From: Sanghuangporus weigelae | Taxonomy: Eukaryota; Basidiomycota; Agaricomycetes; Hymenochaetales; Hymenochaetaceae | Reading direction: 5' to 3' | DNA length: 64,000 nt | Assembly: GCA_033182465.1 (NCBI GenBank) | Contig: CP137321.1 | Location: 2,666,001 to 2,730,000, forward strand | Shown: piece after piece, positions 32,581 through 44,829 of the stretch | Layout of the letters: each line of letters begins with the position of its first letter | Numbering within the stretch: position 1 is the first letter of the stretch | The notes under the pieces: generated by a model | What the model saw: the letters and a program-made list of their open reading frames with translations, nothing else | What the model was told of the DNA's origin: nothing | Database searches by the model: none | Program-made: the position numbers and the translations under genes

Positions 32581-35500
32581 TCATCTATCCGCGTTCGCAT
32601 CATCGTTATCTGGTGGCGGTGCGGTACCTCCCCAGAAGCGATTAACCAAATTCTGCCATATGCGAAGAGGAAAAGCCTGTGATACCGCGACACGCGGAGA
32701 TACACACGAAAGTGTTGAAGTATGAGACAACGAACATCAGAGAAATAAGATACCAAACGCACCTGCGGAGTTTCCTCTTCATCGCTACTTTCTTCTTCTT
32801 CCTCGAGACCTTCAGCATTATCATCGCCACCACGTAGCTCTTCATCATGGTTCTGCGCTGGAGCCTCATCTAGGTTACGAGGTTCCCCTTCATCGTCATC
32901 GCTCTCTGCATCAAGTACACCTCCAACATCAAACTCGCCTGGCATACCTCCTCTCCCTCCGCCGATATCACCGATGATCTGAGGAAGCAAGTTGTCCCAG
33001 AAGTCCTCACCCAATTGAGCAGCAACTTGCGCGAATTGCGCGACACCCTCAGGAAATTGACGTTGTATGTCCGGACGTGCATCGTAAATGGCCTGCGTAC
33101 ATTGTTGCCACGGAAGTGCCGGATTATAAATAGACAACACGTGAGTTATTATTATAATACAAGCTTTTGACAAAAACGAAAAATCGCTTCACCTGCAATT
33201 GGAGTCGAACGTTCGCGTCAGGAATCATCCGGGCCAAATTGCGTGCATCAATCTCCCGTTCCCGGCGCGTCCGCGGCCTGAATGCAAACACATCTTCGCA
33301 TTCTGCAAAGAAGGCATCATCATATCGGGAAACGGCCGTGAGTGGTGGTAGAGGATCGCAGCTCAAAGATGGCGCATTCAGTATCTCTCGAGGGAAGAAA
33401 GCAGTGAGACGGCGAGTTGTATTTGCGTCGGCTAGAGCACCGATATGTCTATATATTGACCTTGCAAGATCGGAACGGACCAGATCACTGCTTTCCGTGC
33501 CAAACAGGTTCAGAAATCTTCCACGCATACTGTCGTTCGACTTTTTTGGATGATACGTTTGTAAGATCGAAAGGGCTGTCTCCTTCAGCCACATACTTTT
33601 CTCCGGAACTTTCCATAGGGACGAGGACCGGTAAGCGTACAAGTGCGATAACAAGTGAACAAGGGATTCATGTCGGCTGAGTGAACTGGAACGAATGCGA
33701 AATTAAGATGGGATAGAATGAGTCTATACATGTCAACGTACCTTGCATCAACGTGGACTCGGAAGTCCGGATGTCCACGAAGATCTCCCGGCAGGTGAAC
33801 ATCAATTTTATCGGCAAGGAGAGGAACGACGGCGGGGAAGTTCAAGATCGCATCTTTCAAGGCTGCTGTGCTTGCCTCGTGGTCCTGGTGAATAATATGT
33901 CAGTGGATGAATAGCTTCCTATGACTAGGAGACAAACCTCTTTCTTAGAATCCTCCACTGACCAGAGAGCAAGCGCTCTTGCATATGACCAACCCGGTAA
34001 GACAGTCACATTGAATCTACTCCACGTATCCCCAGGATCGACCTCTTTCTTTGCCTCCGCATCGTGCAGATCCCACAGCGATAAGAGCCATTCATGCATA
34101 CCAGACCTGATTGCAAGGAAGTCGAGGAAAAGTAGAGATCCGTGAGGATCAGTGTACGGATCAAGGGCGAGCAGCAGTCGAGCAAACTCAAACGCGGTGC
34201 GTGAGCATCCACGCCGCTGAAGGTCACTGCGAAAGAATAAGTTACCCTGTCAATTCAAGCTACATTAATACGTACACCACCATTCGACTCAGGGCAAGAT
34301 AGAAGGGCCGATTCTCGACATGATCAAAGTCAAGGCGGTTGCTTCCAGCTGTGAACGCGAAGGCACCAATGAAACTACGCTCATAAGTAAATAGAGCTCG
34401 GTTCAAGAAGTCGACAGCCGATGAATGCTCTACTTAAACGTCAGCTTTGGTGCGGGTCATTTGTCCAAACAGGACGTACCCTCCCGATGACGGTAGACTT
34501 CAGAAATTTGCAGGAGCGTATCTGCATGCCAGGGTAGTTTCGACAAAATACGATATAGACGTTCTGGATCTATGAAGAAGTCAGATCTTGAAGATGCACG
34601 ACACTGCGGAAGGAAATGATTTGCCTCCAGACATTACGGCACTAATGAATGCCTTCGTGACATTCCGGTAACGCTTTGAATATTCGACTGTCCACCATCG
34701 TTCACTCTTCTCATGGACTGCTATGTTACTCCGAGATGCTTTGTCGTTAAGCTCATTCTCGGATAAGGTACGAACAGATAAACCCTCTCGTTGCGAGGCG
34801 GACCACCAAGTCGGCTGAGGTTTCGTAAGGTTAGATTTCAGACCCTTGAGAGCAGCTTTAGCTCCACGGGGCTGCCTTTCTTGTGCTTTGGAGGCACTAA
34901 TCTGTCACAGTAGTGGGCACTCTGATTCCGAGCATTCGATAGCATACTCACGACTTTAGAACCAAAGAATTTTCTCATTTCTGCCTCACTGTCTAAGTGG
35001 GCGAGAGAAACGGCAAGAAGAGCATTTTGTTCCTCCACAAAATCACGGGTTCCACCCTTGCTAGACTTGGACATCCTTGTGGCATGCTGGAGATCCGGAT
35101 ATCTTAGAATTAATGAGCAAGAGCCATAACGCCTCGTAAATTCCGACTTACTTCACAGACAGTTCTGCCAGGGCTTTATCCAAGTCATCGTCAATATCAT
35201 CCTTCACCTTGCTTTTTGCTTTTGTCTTCTTGCCACCTGGTGTTTGTGACTGCGGCGTCGAAGATGCCGATGCTACCGATCGTACTGCATCCTTTTTCTT
35301 TTTCTTTTTATTCTACACAGCGACAGCTCAAAAGAGTTCATTTACGAGGGGAGATAAAAGTCTCATACCTTCTTCTTTGCTTTCTGCTGAGTCTCTTGTT
35401 CTTCTACCTCTTCGTCTCCACCGATTGCTTCTGTTTGAGCTAGCTAAGCATATACACATGAGTAAAGTTCCGGCACGCGATTGACGACGCGCACAGCTGC

Positions 35501-35656
35501 AAACCCTGTTGCTTTTGATCTTGACGCTGGAAGATCAGTTTCGGTGTCCTCGGACTCTTCTGGTTCACTTGGTGCCTCAACGACAGGAGACTTTGAAGCC
35601 AGACTAAGGAGTTCCTCTTGCTCGCGTTGTTGTCTCTTGCTCAATCGTGGCGCCAT
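32581..35656 (-). CDS. RQC1: TCF25 / Rqc1 family protein
   Basis: Orthologue of yeast Rqc1 and human TCF25 (Nulp1), a component of the ribosome-associated quality-control complex that helps ubiquitinate stalled nascent chains. About a dozen exons, about 750 residues. The N-terminus MAPRLSKRQQREQEEL is followed by an acidic segment and a Lys-rich tract (NKKKKKKDAVRS) typical of the family. The conserved core includes WWTVEYSKRYRNVTKAFISAV, CSRTAFEFARLLLALDPYTDPHG, MHEWLLSLWDLHDAE and the repeat-like LKDAILNFPAVVPLLADKID, followed by YAYRSSSLWKVPEKSMWLKE. The C-terminus has an acidic stretch (GLEEEEESSDEEETPQ), an intron, and a final exon beginning AFPLRIWQNLVNRFWGG; stop at 32581-32583. The family assignment is firm; exon borders are approximate. 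Confidence 0.88.
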
Positions 35657-36045
35657 AGCTACATCCGTAGTTATCCTCTTAACAGACGTCCCATTTATCG
35701 ATCAAGCTCCGAAAGGCGAAAAAGAATCTGCGAGCAGCAGCGTAAACGTTGAATATAAGAGTAGAGTAGGACTCTAGGTTCTAGGAGAAGCGGCAAGTCA
35801 TAAGTTTGGGCACGTGATCAGAAGTGGCTCTTCCTTGTTCCTCATATTTTTCACTACGGTATGGAGTTAAATTCGCGATTGTCTTCAACAAAGTTCTCGT
35901 CAAGAACCGACAAGATTTCAGACTTATCACAACCAAAGTGTTCCTCTACTCTGAGTGATTATAAGTACAGTAACCAATTATCAACACGATGGGAAGTGAC
36001 GAATAGAGCAATATTCAAAGCATTGGCTCCAAGGTTTTGGTTTTC
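35657..36045. promoter_or_regulatory. Upstream region of TCF25/RQC1
   Basis: This 389-bp stretch holds the RQC1 promoter and the 3' UTR of the kelch gene. A CACGTGATC box lies at about 35811. No more is seen. Confidence 0.4.
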
Positions 36046-38402
36046 TTATTCTATCATCCATACGGGGCTCTCCGATATGCGCTGTTTCTGATCAATTAGA
36101 GCATCGTGACTCTCGTTTCCTTCGCTTTCAAGCGTCGAAATTCCTTCATTGCTCGGAAGTTCATCTGAGTCGCCGGTATTCATGGTGTTCCAAATGATGC
36201 TTTCAACTGATGTTTTAAGAAAGGTATGAATATGTCGGCTTTCATGCATTATAGTTACTTCAATCACTCACTCTCCACGTCCATGTATTCTGATCTTGGA
36301 CTCAAGAGGAAAGGGTCCGTCCCATTCGTTCGGCCCACAATGGAAGGGTCGAGTTGTTCGTCCGCAATAAGTGCTAGCCAGGTCTCGGTTCGTCTAGCCT
36401 GTAAGGACATATTGTCGTCCGTCATCTCGGTCGATTCATCGGAAGAAGTCTCCCCAATGCCTCCAGGTGGTTCGTTCGCGTCATAAAGGACCATATCCTC
36501 ATCTAATTCACCGAAGTTTGGTGTAGAGCGAAGGGACATTGCTCGGTCGAGATGTTGACTGAAGGATGAATTCTCGACTTCATCGTCTTCGGCTTCACAT
36601 AGTGATCGTAAAGAGATGCTCGCCACCGCATTGAATAGATCGACACGAATCTCTCCTAGAAACTCGTGGTCGGATCCAAGCAAAATCAAATTTGGACTTA
36701 GGGGGTGATTCGACGAATATTCAGAAGGCTCGAACCGGGTAGAAATTTCTCCACTTAAGAACATCGCTTCGATGCGAAAGGAGTCGGTCAAGTGCTGAAG
36801 CGACAGTTTGGCCCTGCCTCCGGTCATATTTTTCCATGTCAAAACAATCTCGCTTTTCCGTACCATCGCCTGACCAGTTCTTATAGCTCTTTGTGCTAAT
36901 GGATTTGGCCTTATTTTACGTTGAGTTATGTTGGACCCACTCGAGATCTCACTGGATTCATCGTCGCTAGTTGCTGACGGGAGATTTAGTCGACAAGGGT
37001 TCGAAATCAAAAGCTGAATCTGATGGTTACGTTACGACTCACAGTTCTCTGAATTAGATTTAATCTCCCCCACTTCCGAATATCTATCAGATGCCGACCC
37101 GGACCCTCCACGGGGTTCATGGAGCGTCGCAATCCATATTTCAACCCTGGGTTTGATGTAAAGACTTTCCAGCTCATCCGGCTCAGTAGGTATACCCGGA
37201 AATTTGTTGAGGGAGCGCTGTCTGCTGCAGGTCACGATCAAGAATTCGTCACAATATCTATTAGTCGATTGCGATAGCTGCAACAAGAATGACCTTGCGG
37301 GACGTGGACAGCGTGAAGCAGAGTCCATCTCGAGTTCGGCGAATTGATTATTCTTCACTTGCGGGTCGAATATATATACTTTGGAAAACTCGGCTTTAGC
37401 GCTTGCGATACTCTAGTCAAACGAATTTCATACCGTTAAGTAGGCCTATCATGGTAACGTCATACGCGAACAAATAATGCAGGACTCACATGTTCTTGGG
37501 AAGCTCGTTGCTCGAGAGCACCTTTGAAAAGGATTATTACCACATGATCAATCTGCTCATAATAGTACTTGGAAAGTCCTGGGTGTATACCCAACGGCCC
37601 TATATCCCTTGGAAGCATTCCGTCAGGTATGGTCCATGTAGATTTCGATAAATTAGCAACAGCAAAAGTATCCAGATATCTGATCTGGCCAGTCTTGGAG
37701 CAAGTAAGGAGAAAAACAATAGAGAATAAAAACCAAGGGTACTCACGTCGGGATCCTCATTCACTCCACCAAAGAGACAGAGAAAAACATCCGAATCTGG
37801 AGCCCGCAAGTCGCCGATGACAATCATCGACGCACGAGAGCGTCCTCGCGGAACTTTCTCGGCATTTTTCAGTCTGATATTTCTCCAGGTATTAAGTTCC
37901 AGATTTATACATATTAAGATCGGATGATTATGATTGACAGCGTCCCCAAGAATGAGAAGATATCGTGTTTTCGATGCCGTCAAGTCGTAGACAATGGCAC
38001 CGGAAGCATTTTGAAGGGCAGGAAGGGAGCCCAGTTTTGGTAATACGAGGTCCAATTTGTCCGGACGAGCGAGTGTCTCTTGGAACGGAGAAATGAATGC
38101 CTCATCTTGTCGCATGTGAGTCTGTTGACATAAATCTTTCAAAGATCAGTAGAGATAATGAAGAAATCGAGAAATTGAACTTCCACCGTATAGTTATCCC
38201 ATCTATGTATTGGATATGGTCTAAAACTATAAAAATCAGATGTTGGCCTGTTAGTCGGAGAACGACTGTTTTCGTTGCCCGGCCAGCGAGTTCCGCCATA
38301 AACGTAGAGTACTTGTTTTCTGGCATCGTAAATTTTCAACGAGTTGCTATTGATAATCGGTTGAGCTCCATCGACAATTTCCTCCACGGAGGAGAAATAC
38401 AT
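36046..38402 (-). CDS. Kelch-repeat protein with long disordered tail
   Basis: About seven exons, roughly 650 residues. The N-terminal half shows kelch (galactose-oxidase-like beta-propeller) blades: IYDARKQVLYVYGGTRW, VFLCLFGGVNEDPD and FAVANLSKSTWTIPDGMLP. Joining exons at GTGGAAG...CAACAG (about 38204-38120) and at GTGAGT...CCAAG (about 37747-37697) keeps the propeller in frame. The C-terminal half (from about 37360 downward) has no known domain and is rich in Ser, Glu and Asp, for example SDDESSEISSGSN. A last small exon (36206-36046) ends SESPVWMIE. The start at 38402 (MYFSSVEE) is tentative because the frame is closed by a stop 17 codons upstream. Proteins of this shape are common adaptors in basidiomycetes; no specific role can be given. 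Confidence 0.7.
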
Positions 38403-38706
38403 ATCGAATATAGAGTAAAAGTGGACTGTCCAGTCGACCGAGTTTCAATCCAAGGGCCCAAGTGATCGATCTGTTGGATAAAGCCGCGTGACTGGCGTAG
38501 TCGCGTCGAAGCCCGTTACGGACCGTGACCATCCGCGTCTTCCACGTGACCTCTCAGAGAATTTTCTCCTTTTCTCCATACCATCTCCATCGACTTGTAC
38601 TGGATATCATCTCATTCAAATTTCTACTTAATCTCTTTGCTTTGCTATGCTTCTACGCTTGTCGCCCAGTTGAGCTTATCACGCCCCTTCTGGTCAATCC
38701 TATTTT
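38403..38706. promoter_or_regulatory. Divergent region kelch / PPR gene
   Basis: Short 304-bp shared promoter region with CT-rich tracts before the plus-strand ATG. No specific motif recognised. Confidence 0.45.
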
Positions 38707-40557
38707 ATGTTTCTTGCAAGATGCTTTCGACAAGGTCGTCCAGTCATACTTTCCTTCGGTTCTGCAACCTTTCGCAGATTCGCTTCATCTTCCGACAGCA
38801 AACTCTCTCTTCTTCCGCAGACTGTGGTCGGCCGAGCTAATCATTACATCGAACATTGGGCACCTCATGCCATCCTTGGCTACTTCAGAAGTACAGTTAT
38901 GCGGGACGGCGTACCCAAGCCGATTCGCTTGAAGACAGGGGAAGCACTCATTAACATGCTTTTCCACAAACGATTTTTCGACGAAGCGTTCCAGATCTTG
39001 GATGTCATGCGTGGCCTTCGCAGGCAATTTTCGGCGCCGATCCGTGCCAAAGTGCTGACTGTGAACTTTGTCCATAGTGGAGTTCGAGCTGGGACATACT
39101 TTCACAATCTCGAAAGCCTCTTCCGAAATCCATATTTTTCAGGAAGGGAGGATGTGGATCGACATTTCCTTGACGTCCTGCATCTCCTTGTATATCCTGG
39201 TAGCTCGATGGACCGTCTCGAGAAAGTTGTCAAGATATACTTGGATGTTCGTGGAAAAGATTACCGGCTGGACTCCTCAGCGATTGCGGTGATGATTGCA
39301 TGTCACCTCGCCAGGGGTAACGAGGCTGATGCAGAACGCTGGTTGGATTATCATTCCAAACGACCCGGGCCTAGCCGTTCAGAGGTAGATCCTACGTTTT
39401 GTCTTCCATATACCGCATACGCACAGAAACGGCTCGTCGCCTCACCAGACAAGGATCCGCAAGAAGTATATGGTCCGATCCTTGATCGCATGTTTCAGGA
39501 TCAAGCATGGCCCGATTCTGTCTTCGTCAACGTCCTCATTACCGCCGAGCTGGAACATGATAATTTTGATCGGGTACTTGCCTTATACGAAATGTTACGT
39601 GCACACGCCTCGCGAGGAGTCTATCCAGATGAGACGACGTACTCAAAACTCTTCGCTGTGGCTGCGGCAGCAGCAGTCACTAGGGCCTCCGAGATCAACG
39701 AATCAAGTAAGCAACAACGAGCACTCTTCCCCAAATCGCGTCGTTTGCTCTTCCGGGAAATGGCCGAAATGCAATTGCATCTAAAGCATGGTCACATCAT
39801 TCCCCTCGCATCTATCATCAGCAAAGTGAGCCTTGGAGCGGCGCTACGGATGTTCATCACACGCAAAGACTACGCCGCGGCAATCGTCGTACTCACAGTG
39901 TTCGAGCGGCTTCACATACCGTTAGAACAACGAGCCATGGATATTGTGATCACTTCAATTGTTTCTCGTTGCAGGAAGGAAATAGCGTCGAACTCGGAGG
40001 ATGCCACGCAGAAACCCTCATGGGCGGACATCTTCCTCGACCTGCGTGGAATACCACGGCGACGTGTTAAGCACGTTAGCGACTGGGATATGAGACGCCG
40101 AGTAATTAGTATCGCTCGACGTACTTTGGCCATTGCCGAAGCAAGAGCAAAGGAGATGTCGGACAAAGGAGGCGAGAAGGACTCGAGGGTGCTTCACAAA
40201 TCTCAACATAGCTCAGAATCCAGGACGAGCCATCAAGCAGAGTCTGATTCAAACATCTCCGAAGATAGGGAAGAAGCAGACGATGGGTCTCAGGATGATG
40301 CATTGGACGAAGAATTCTCATCCTCCACAGTCCGCAGACAGAAGAAAAAGAGGATGCGTGAAAGAAGGTTTCAGCTAATCGATGTCTTGCTCTCCCGCGC
40401 TCTCGAAACTAGCATCCTTCTTCAGGATCATGATGCTCCCGAGCGATTCGCACTTGAAGCATTGAGGAATGCATTTAGAGCGATGCTGCCGAATGAAAAG
40501 GAAGCGACTCGAGAAGCACTTGCCCGTAAGTTTTACGATGCTGATGATCTTCCTTAG
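38707..40557 (+). CDS. PPR-like mitochondrial protein
   Basis: Uninterrupted 616-codon frame, unusual in a region where most genes have many introns. The N-terminus MFLARCFRQGRPVILSFGS followed by RRFASSS is rich in Arg and Ser and poor in acidic residues, fitting a mitochondrial presequence. The body contains helical repeats of pentatricopeptide character: ALINMLFHKRFFDEAFQILDVM, SVFVNVLITAELEHDNFDRV and GVYPDETTYSKLFAVAAAAA. A charged linker (about residues 480-545, KGGEKDSRVLHK...DREEADDGSQDD) precedes a conserved-looking C-terminal helix pair. Likely involved in mitochondrial RNA processing or translation by family analogy. The specific target is unknown. Confidence 0.75.
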   Translation: MFLARCFRQGRPVILSFGSATFRRFASSSDSKLSLLPQTVVGRANHYIEHWAPHAILGYFRSTVMRDGVPKPIRLKTGEALINMLFHKRFFDEAFQILDVMRGLRRQFSAPIRAKVLTVNFVHSGVRAGTYFHNLESLFRNPYFSGREDVDRHFLDVLHLLVYPGSSMDRLEKVVKIYLDVRGKDYRLDSSAIAVMIACHLARGNEADAERWLDYHSKRPGPSRSEVDPTFCLPYTAYAQKRLVASPDKDPQEVYGPILDRMFQDQAWPDSVFVNVLITAELEHDNFDRVLALYEMLRAHASRGVYPDETTYSKLFAVAAAAAVTRASEINESSKQQRALFPKSRRLLFREMAEMQLHLKHGHIIPLASIISKVSLGAALRMFITRKDYAAAIVVLTVFERLHIPLEQRAMDIVITSIVSRCRKEIASNSEDATQKPSWADIFLDLRGIPRRRVKHVSDWDMRRRVISIARRTLAIAEARAKEMSDKGGEKDSRVLHKSQHSSESRTSHQAESDSNISEDREEADDGSQDDALDEEFSSSTVRRQKKKRMRERRFQLIDVLLSRALETSILLQDHDAPERFALEALRNAFRAMLPNEKEATREALARKFYDADDLP

Positions 40558-40731
40558 AACTTTCTACATACTTTCGTCTAGGGAAACTACAAGCAAAGCC
40601 CAGATTCCGGAATCAGAATCGGATACCTCCGTAACACACATCTAATATAGTACCAATACTATCTACAACAACACAATTAAGCAGTGAATGTAATCAAAAC
40701 TTCGTTCGTCAGGTACATGTCGGCGGCGCGT
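40558..40731. other. Convergent 3' region PPR / MFS
   Basis: 174 bp between converging stops, both 3' UTRs. Nothing else seen. Confidence 0.5.
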
Positions 40732-43095
40732 CTAAAGCTCCTCGTCCTCTTCCTCGTCTTCTTCCTCCCACAGGATTTCCTCATAGTCCGCCGGTTTAAT
40801 GGTCATCCGCCTCCGATCCTTCCATGCTGCATACGCACTGAGTAGCGCTGCGAACGAGCAAGCGCCAATCGTCAGATATATACTTGACACGTAGCAATCC
40901 CTTCCTGCGAAGCATTGCTCGCCTGGTGGCAGCCCGGCACCAGCGCGCTCACTTAGCCACCGCAACGAGCGTAAAAGGACCTTCGACTCTTCTCCGTCTC
41001 CAGGCATTGTCGGCGGAGAATGCGAATCGAGGTTATGCCCGAATGCCAAACTAAAGAGATTGCTTCCCAACAAAGGCGAAAGACACACGAATCCCCAATT
41101 CTCCGAAAAATGGCTCAGGCCGAACCACTCGATCGTAATCGTCGGGAAGAGGCCAAACAGTCCACCATATGCCAGTCCCAAGATACTCGAGGCCTGCCAT
41201 AGCTGGTTGACATCTTCGATTCTCAGAGCAACGAGGACCTGGGAGAGGACGAATAACACGGCAACGATGACGATACAGTAACTCCTCGGCGCGCCTAGTC
41301 TGTTCTTGACAAGGTCTGCTGCAACGCCGTTGAGGATCCGCCCGGCACAGTTGGCTATGCTGATGGTGGAGACCTGGAGAGATTGCCATTTTGCGGATTG
41401 AATAGCGTCGAAGTCCGGGTCGCCCTTTGCGAACAAGGCTTGTGCGATCAGGCCAACGTTGTTGATGTCTAGACGAGACGAAGTTTATCACATTAGACTT
41501 TTGGTATTTATACTTTGTCATATTTGTGTACGTACACATAAGCCCGGTACCAATCACTGTATCATATCGAACACGTTAGCATACAGCACCAATAGAAACG
41601 TCTCCTGATTCATTCTACTCACAAAGGGACATAATAGCAAACAACAACCAGAAATCCCCACTCGTAAGCAGGGCTTTGCCATAAATATCGCGCATAACCT
41701 CGATAACCCGGCCTCGACTCCTACTCCTGTTATGCGATACGGCGGACAAATCGCTATGACGTCTATCTCGAGGCGGCGGTGACACAGCAAACTCTATCGA
41801 ATGCGCTCGTACCGCACTCCGGCCACCTCGCGCGGGACTCGTCGAGGCGTCAGAATCCCGGTGAATGTACTCCGATTCACCAAGCAAACCTGGGTGACGA
41901 TGCTGGTGATGTTGGTCATGAATGTGAACATGCTGATGTCCACGATGATGATGCGTCGCAAGCAAGGTGGTCTGACTATCGTTCGTGTGCTCAAAAACGA
42001 CGGAATCATTCCCGAACACAACATCTACTCCTGCAGAATGAGCGAATCCGTCATGCGGAATCTCAGATGTGCTCAATCGTCTCGAAGTTGGGGTTGGAGA
42101 ACCAAAGTCTTCGTGTGCATGTAAATGCGGCGGCTGGTGTGATTGTTCAGAGGGGAGCGGGATCGGTCGGACGAGGAAGAATCCAATGATCATTGGGAAG
42201 GACGTCCCCAACGCCAGGAGAAGGAGAAACGATGAAGTGTCGTCTGGATATAATAGCCTTGCAAACCCCGAGAAGAAGAATGCTGAGAGCCCAAATCCAG
42301 ATAGGACGAAGCCCGTTGCAGATGCTCTCTGCATCACGGATGAAATCAACAGAGATAATCCCAAATACTAGATATCAGACGTACCATCTCGTCAGGAAAG
42401 CTTTTCGCCGACGCATTCACAGCGGCCGTCAACCCACCATTCCCACCAGCCCCAGTCAGGAACGCGCACAAAGTCAAGATAGCAAAATCTAGGTGCGATA
42501 GCTTCTCGGCGGATGCCTTACCATCGTCCGGACTGTTGTAGAAGTATCGCATACCAGAGTATCCAGCTAATAAGAATGCGAATCCGCATGCTAATAGACT
42601 TGGGAAGATTATGTGCTTTGCCTGAAATGAGATGAACGTTACTTACATTCTTGGTCCCCTTCTGTCAACTATCCGACCCCAAAAAGGTCCTGTGCTATAC
42701 ACCCCGACTGGAAAGCCCGAATCACGTTGACTTCCATTCATCCCCAAAGGTTAAAGTGCTTACTATTGCCCGCAAGACCTAAGGCAAAGCTTCAGCCAGA
42801 TATTGCGACTCAAATGTTGGGCGTACCAATAACATTCAATTTGGTGTGTGATATTCGAAGACGCGCCGCAAGTTGTGGTGCATACGCTAAATAGTTCCAA
42901 GTGAATACTGCTCACGACAACACAAATGAAGCACTCGTACCAGAGAAAACCTACGACACATCAGCTCATAGTCGCACAAACCAGTCGATGACGACTCACA
43001 TAATTTGTCCCAGCACAGAGCGCAACAATAATCGAGCTCACAAGGGTGATAAGCCGTGGCGCGGAAAGCACCTTCGGTGCTGACCTTGGAGACAT
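40732..43095 (-). CDS. MCH1: MCH1-type MFS transporter (nodulin-like / monocarboxylate-transporter homologue)
   Basis: Major facilitator of the yeast Mch1 group, thought to sit in the vacuolar membrane; its substrate is not established. The first exon MSPRSAPKVLSAPRLITLVSS is followed by SIIVALCAGTNYVFS, then small exons encoding AYAPQLAARLRISHTKLNVIG and LAGN. Further helices include IIFPSLLACGFAFLLAGYSG, LTLCAFLTGAGGNGGL, ASATGFVLSGFGLSAFFFSG and LFALGLAYGGLFGLF-type sequence (SSILGLAYGGLFGLFPTI). A long His/Ser/Arg-rich cytosolic loop (about 120 residues, with HHHRGHQHVHIHDQHHQH) splits the two halves, and the C-terminus ends in an acidic run (LWEEEDEEEDEEL). The His-rich loop may bind metal. 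The stop is at 40732; the start at 43095 is supported by the conserved helix-1 motif. Confidence 0.8.
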
Positions 43096-43699
43096 AAGGA
43101 CAAGTTCATAGGCAAGAAGAAAGAGGCGACGGTGCTACGTATTACTCAGAGATAAGTAATTATACTTCTGCACAGTAAATAGATAAATATTAATATCAGT
43201 TTCGGCGCGCAGTTGGGAACGGGACCATGGGAACATACTGCTCGTGCCTGCCGGCTCGGTTACAATTAATCCCGCAGTATTCTTGGTCCAGTCCAATTAC
43301 ACAAGAATCCCAGCACAGAAAAGTTATAATGCTCGCGAACGTCGTTGCTTGAGCTTGAGCGCTGTTATTCAATTCATGGGAAATCCGGTTATAGCGGGAA
43401 TCTCATCACGTGCACGCTACAGAGATGAACGATAAAATATCCAAAAAAAGTCATTTCATTTCGAGATTGAGGTGTCCTCTGTACACACTAAATCATGCTC
43501 CTATGGACTTGGCTCATTCTTAGGAGTCAAGTCTTCATAACAAATGACATTCGAACACCACGCTGCTCATCCATGTTGTTTTCTTCTTTACGCTGCACCG
43601 ACTAGACTCCACTAGTAGTACTACCTAGTATGCGCACTGACAAAGATCGAAATGGAAAAAAGCAAGCCGAATGGAAATGGATCATCAAGAACGTCACTA
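43096..43699. other. Intergenic region upstream of MCH1
   Basis: About 600 bp with AT-rich patches (43140-43200, 43430-43460). No coding gene is supported. Confidence 0.45.
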
Positions 43700-44354
43700 T
43701 CATATCACATAGCGAAAATCGGGGTGTTTATCACCCAGCTCAACCCACGCCCTATCGCCACCATCTCGTTGAGCATTCGGGTCCTCCAAGTCTTCTTTCA
43801 TATACGGTGCAAGGATCTCAGCGTGCTCTGACTGCTTCTTCTGCGTCGCCCAAGTGAGGTAGAGCACGTTCAGGATTGAGAGTCCGAAGATGCACACAGC
43901 GCTACATAGAACAGTAAAAAAGTAAAAAAGTTTCGAAAGTGTACTTTGTGCGAAAAAAGACCTACAAGGATAGATTCAATATAGTCGCTCAGGCTCGCTT
44001 GAATCGTGGAGCTTCCTTTGACGGGAACATCCATGTTCTCAAAATCCCTCCCTTAGTAATCACAGCACCATAAATGAATTTGAGCCTTTGAATTTGAATC
44101 TATGTAGATTTGATGATCAGAAATGAAAGGTACTGGCGAGTGTTTCGAGACGCACGGAGGAAGACTATGAATCCTGTCATGGTGATGATTGAGTTAATTC
44201 CGAATGCCTCTGGTAGCGATCTGAGAGATACGAATTCACCATCGCCACTAGGGCATCCGAGTCTCCACTGATCAAATATCCGGTAGGGAAATGGCTGTCA
44301 AACGAACTCACCGGCGAATCCAGCAGAAATGGACCAACACTGACTAGCTGCGCC
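43700..44354 (-). pseudogene. Truncated, decayed MFS-transporter fragment
   Basis: Reads as the last third of an allantoate-permease-like MFS gene. The final segment LSILNVLYLTWATQKKQSEHA and GGDRAWVELGDKHPDFRY closely matches the C-terminus of the intact transporter at 55178-55999. Upstream, segments matching its SVGPF, SYLSD and MTGFIVF regions are recognisable in order. The copy has in-frame stops (for example after APRFKRA), misses about 200 bp corresponding to 55450-55690 of the relative, and lacks everything before the SVGPF region. It is therefore a broken partial duplicate of a host gene, on the strand opposite to its intact relative. Confidence 0.8.
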
Positions 44355-44829
44355 ATCGTCAGTGTATATATTCAATAGTCGACAAGAAAAGTGCTAGATC
44401 TACAAGTCCATCAATTCAATTCGAATGTCGGTTTACATACACGAGCCTAGATGCCAAGAACAGAGAACTGTTCCGCGTGAGGCATTGGCTAGCATTGGCA
44501 ATACGAGAGATTCGTGTTTCTAGAATATTTTGGGCAAGGGCTTACGCTCAACTCCCCGAGCACAAGGAGCGGTGATCAATAACAACTACTGTCTGCTACA
44601 AGGTGTATATTTTACTACAGCGATACGACGTAGGGAAGGCATCAGCTTCATCTAGAGTTCGATGCGATTAACTGCACGGAGTCCATAACAATAATGCAAG
44701 AAATTTCAGGAAACGTGATGATGGCTGGTGGTATTGTGTGACGAGAGCAAGAAAAGCTACAAAATCCAGAATGTACAAAAGCAGAATCGACGGCATAAGA
44801 AAGAGAAGGAAATTCGAGGGCTCTTCAAA
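44355..44829. other. Intergenic region downstream of the 5-phosphatase gene
   Basis: About 475 bp, no supported gene; includes the 3' UTR of the phosphatase gene. Confidence 0.45.
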
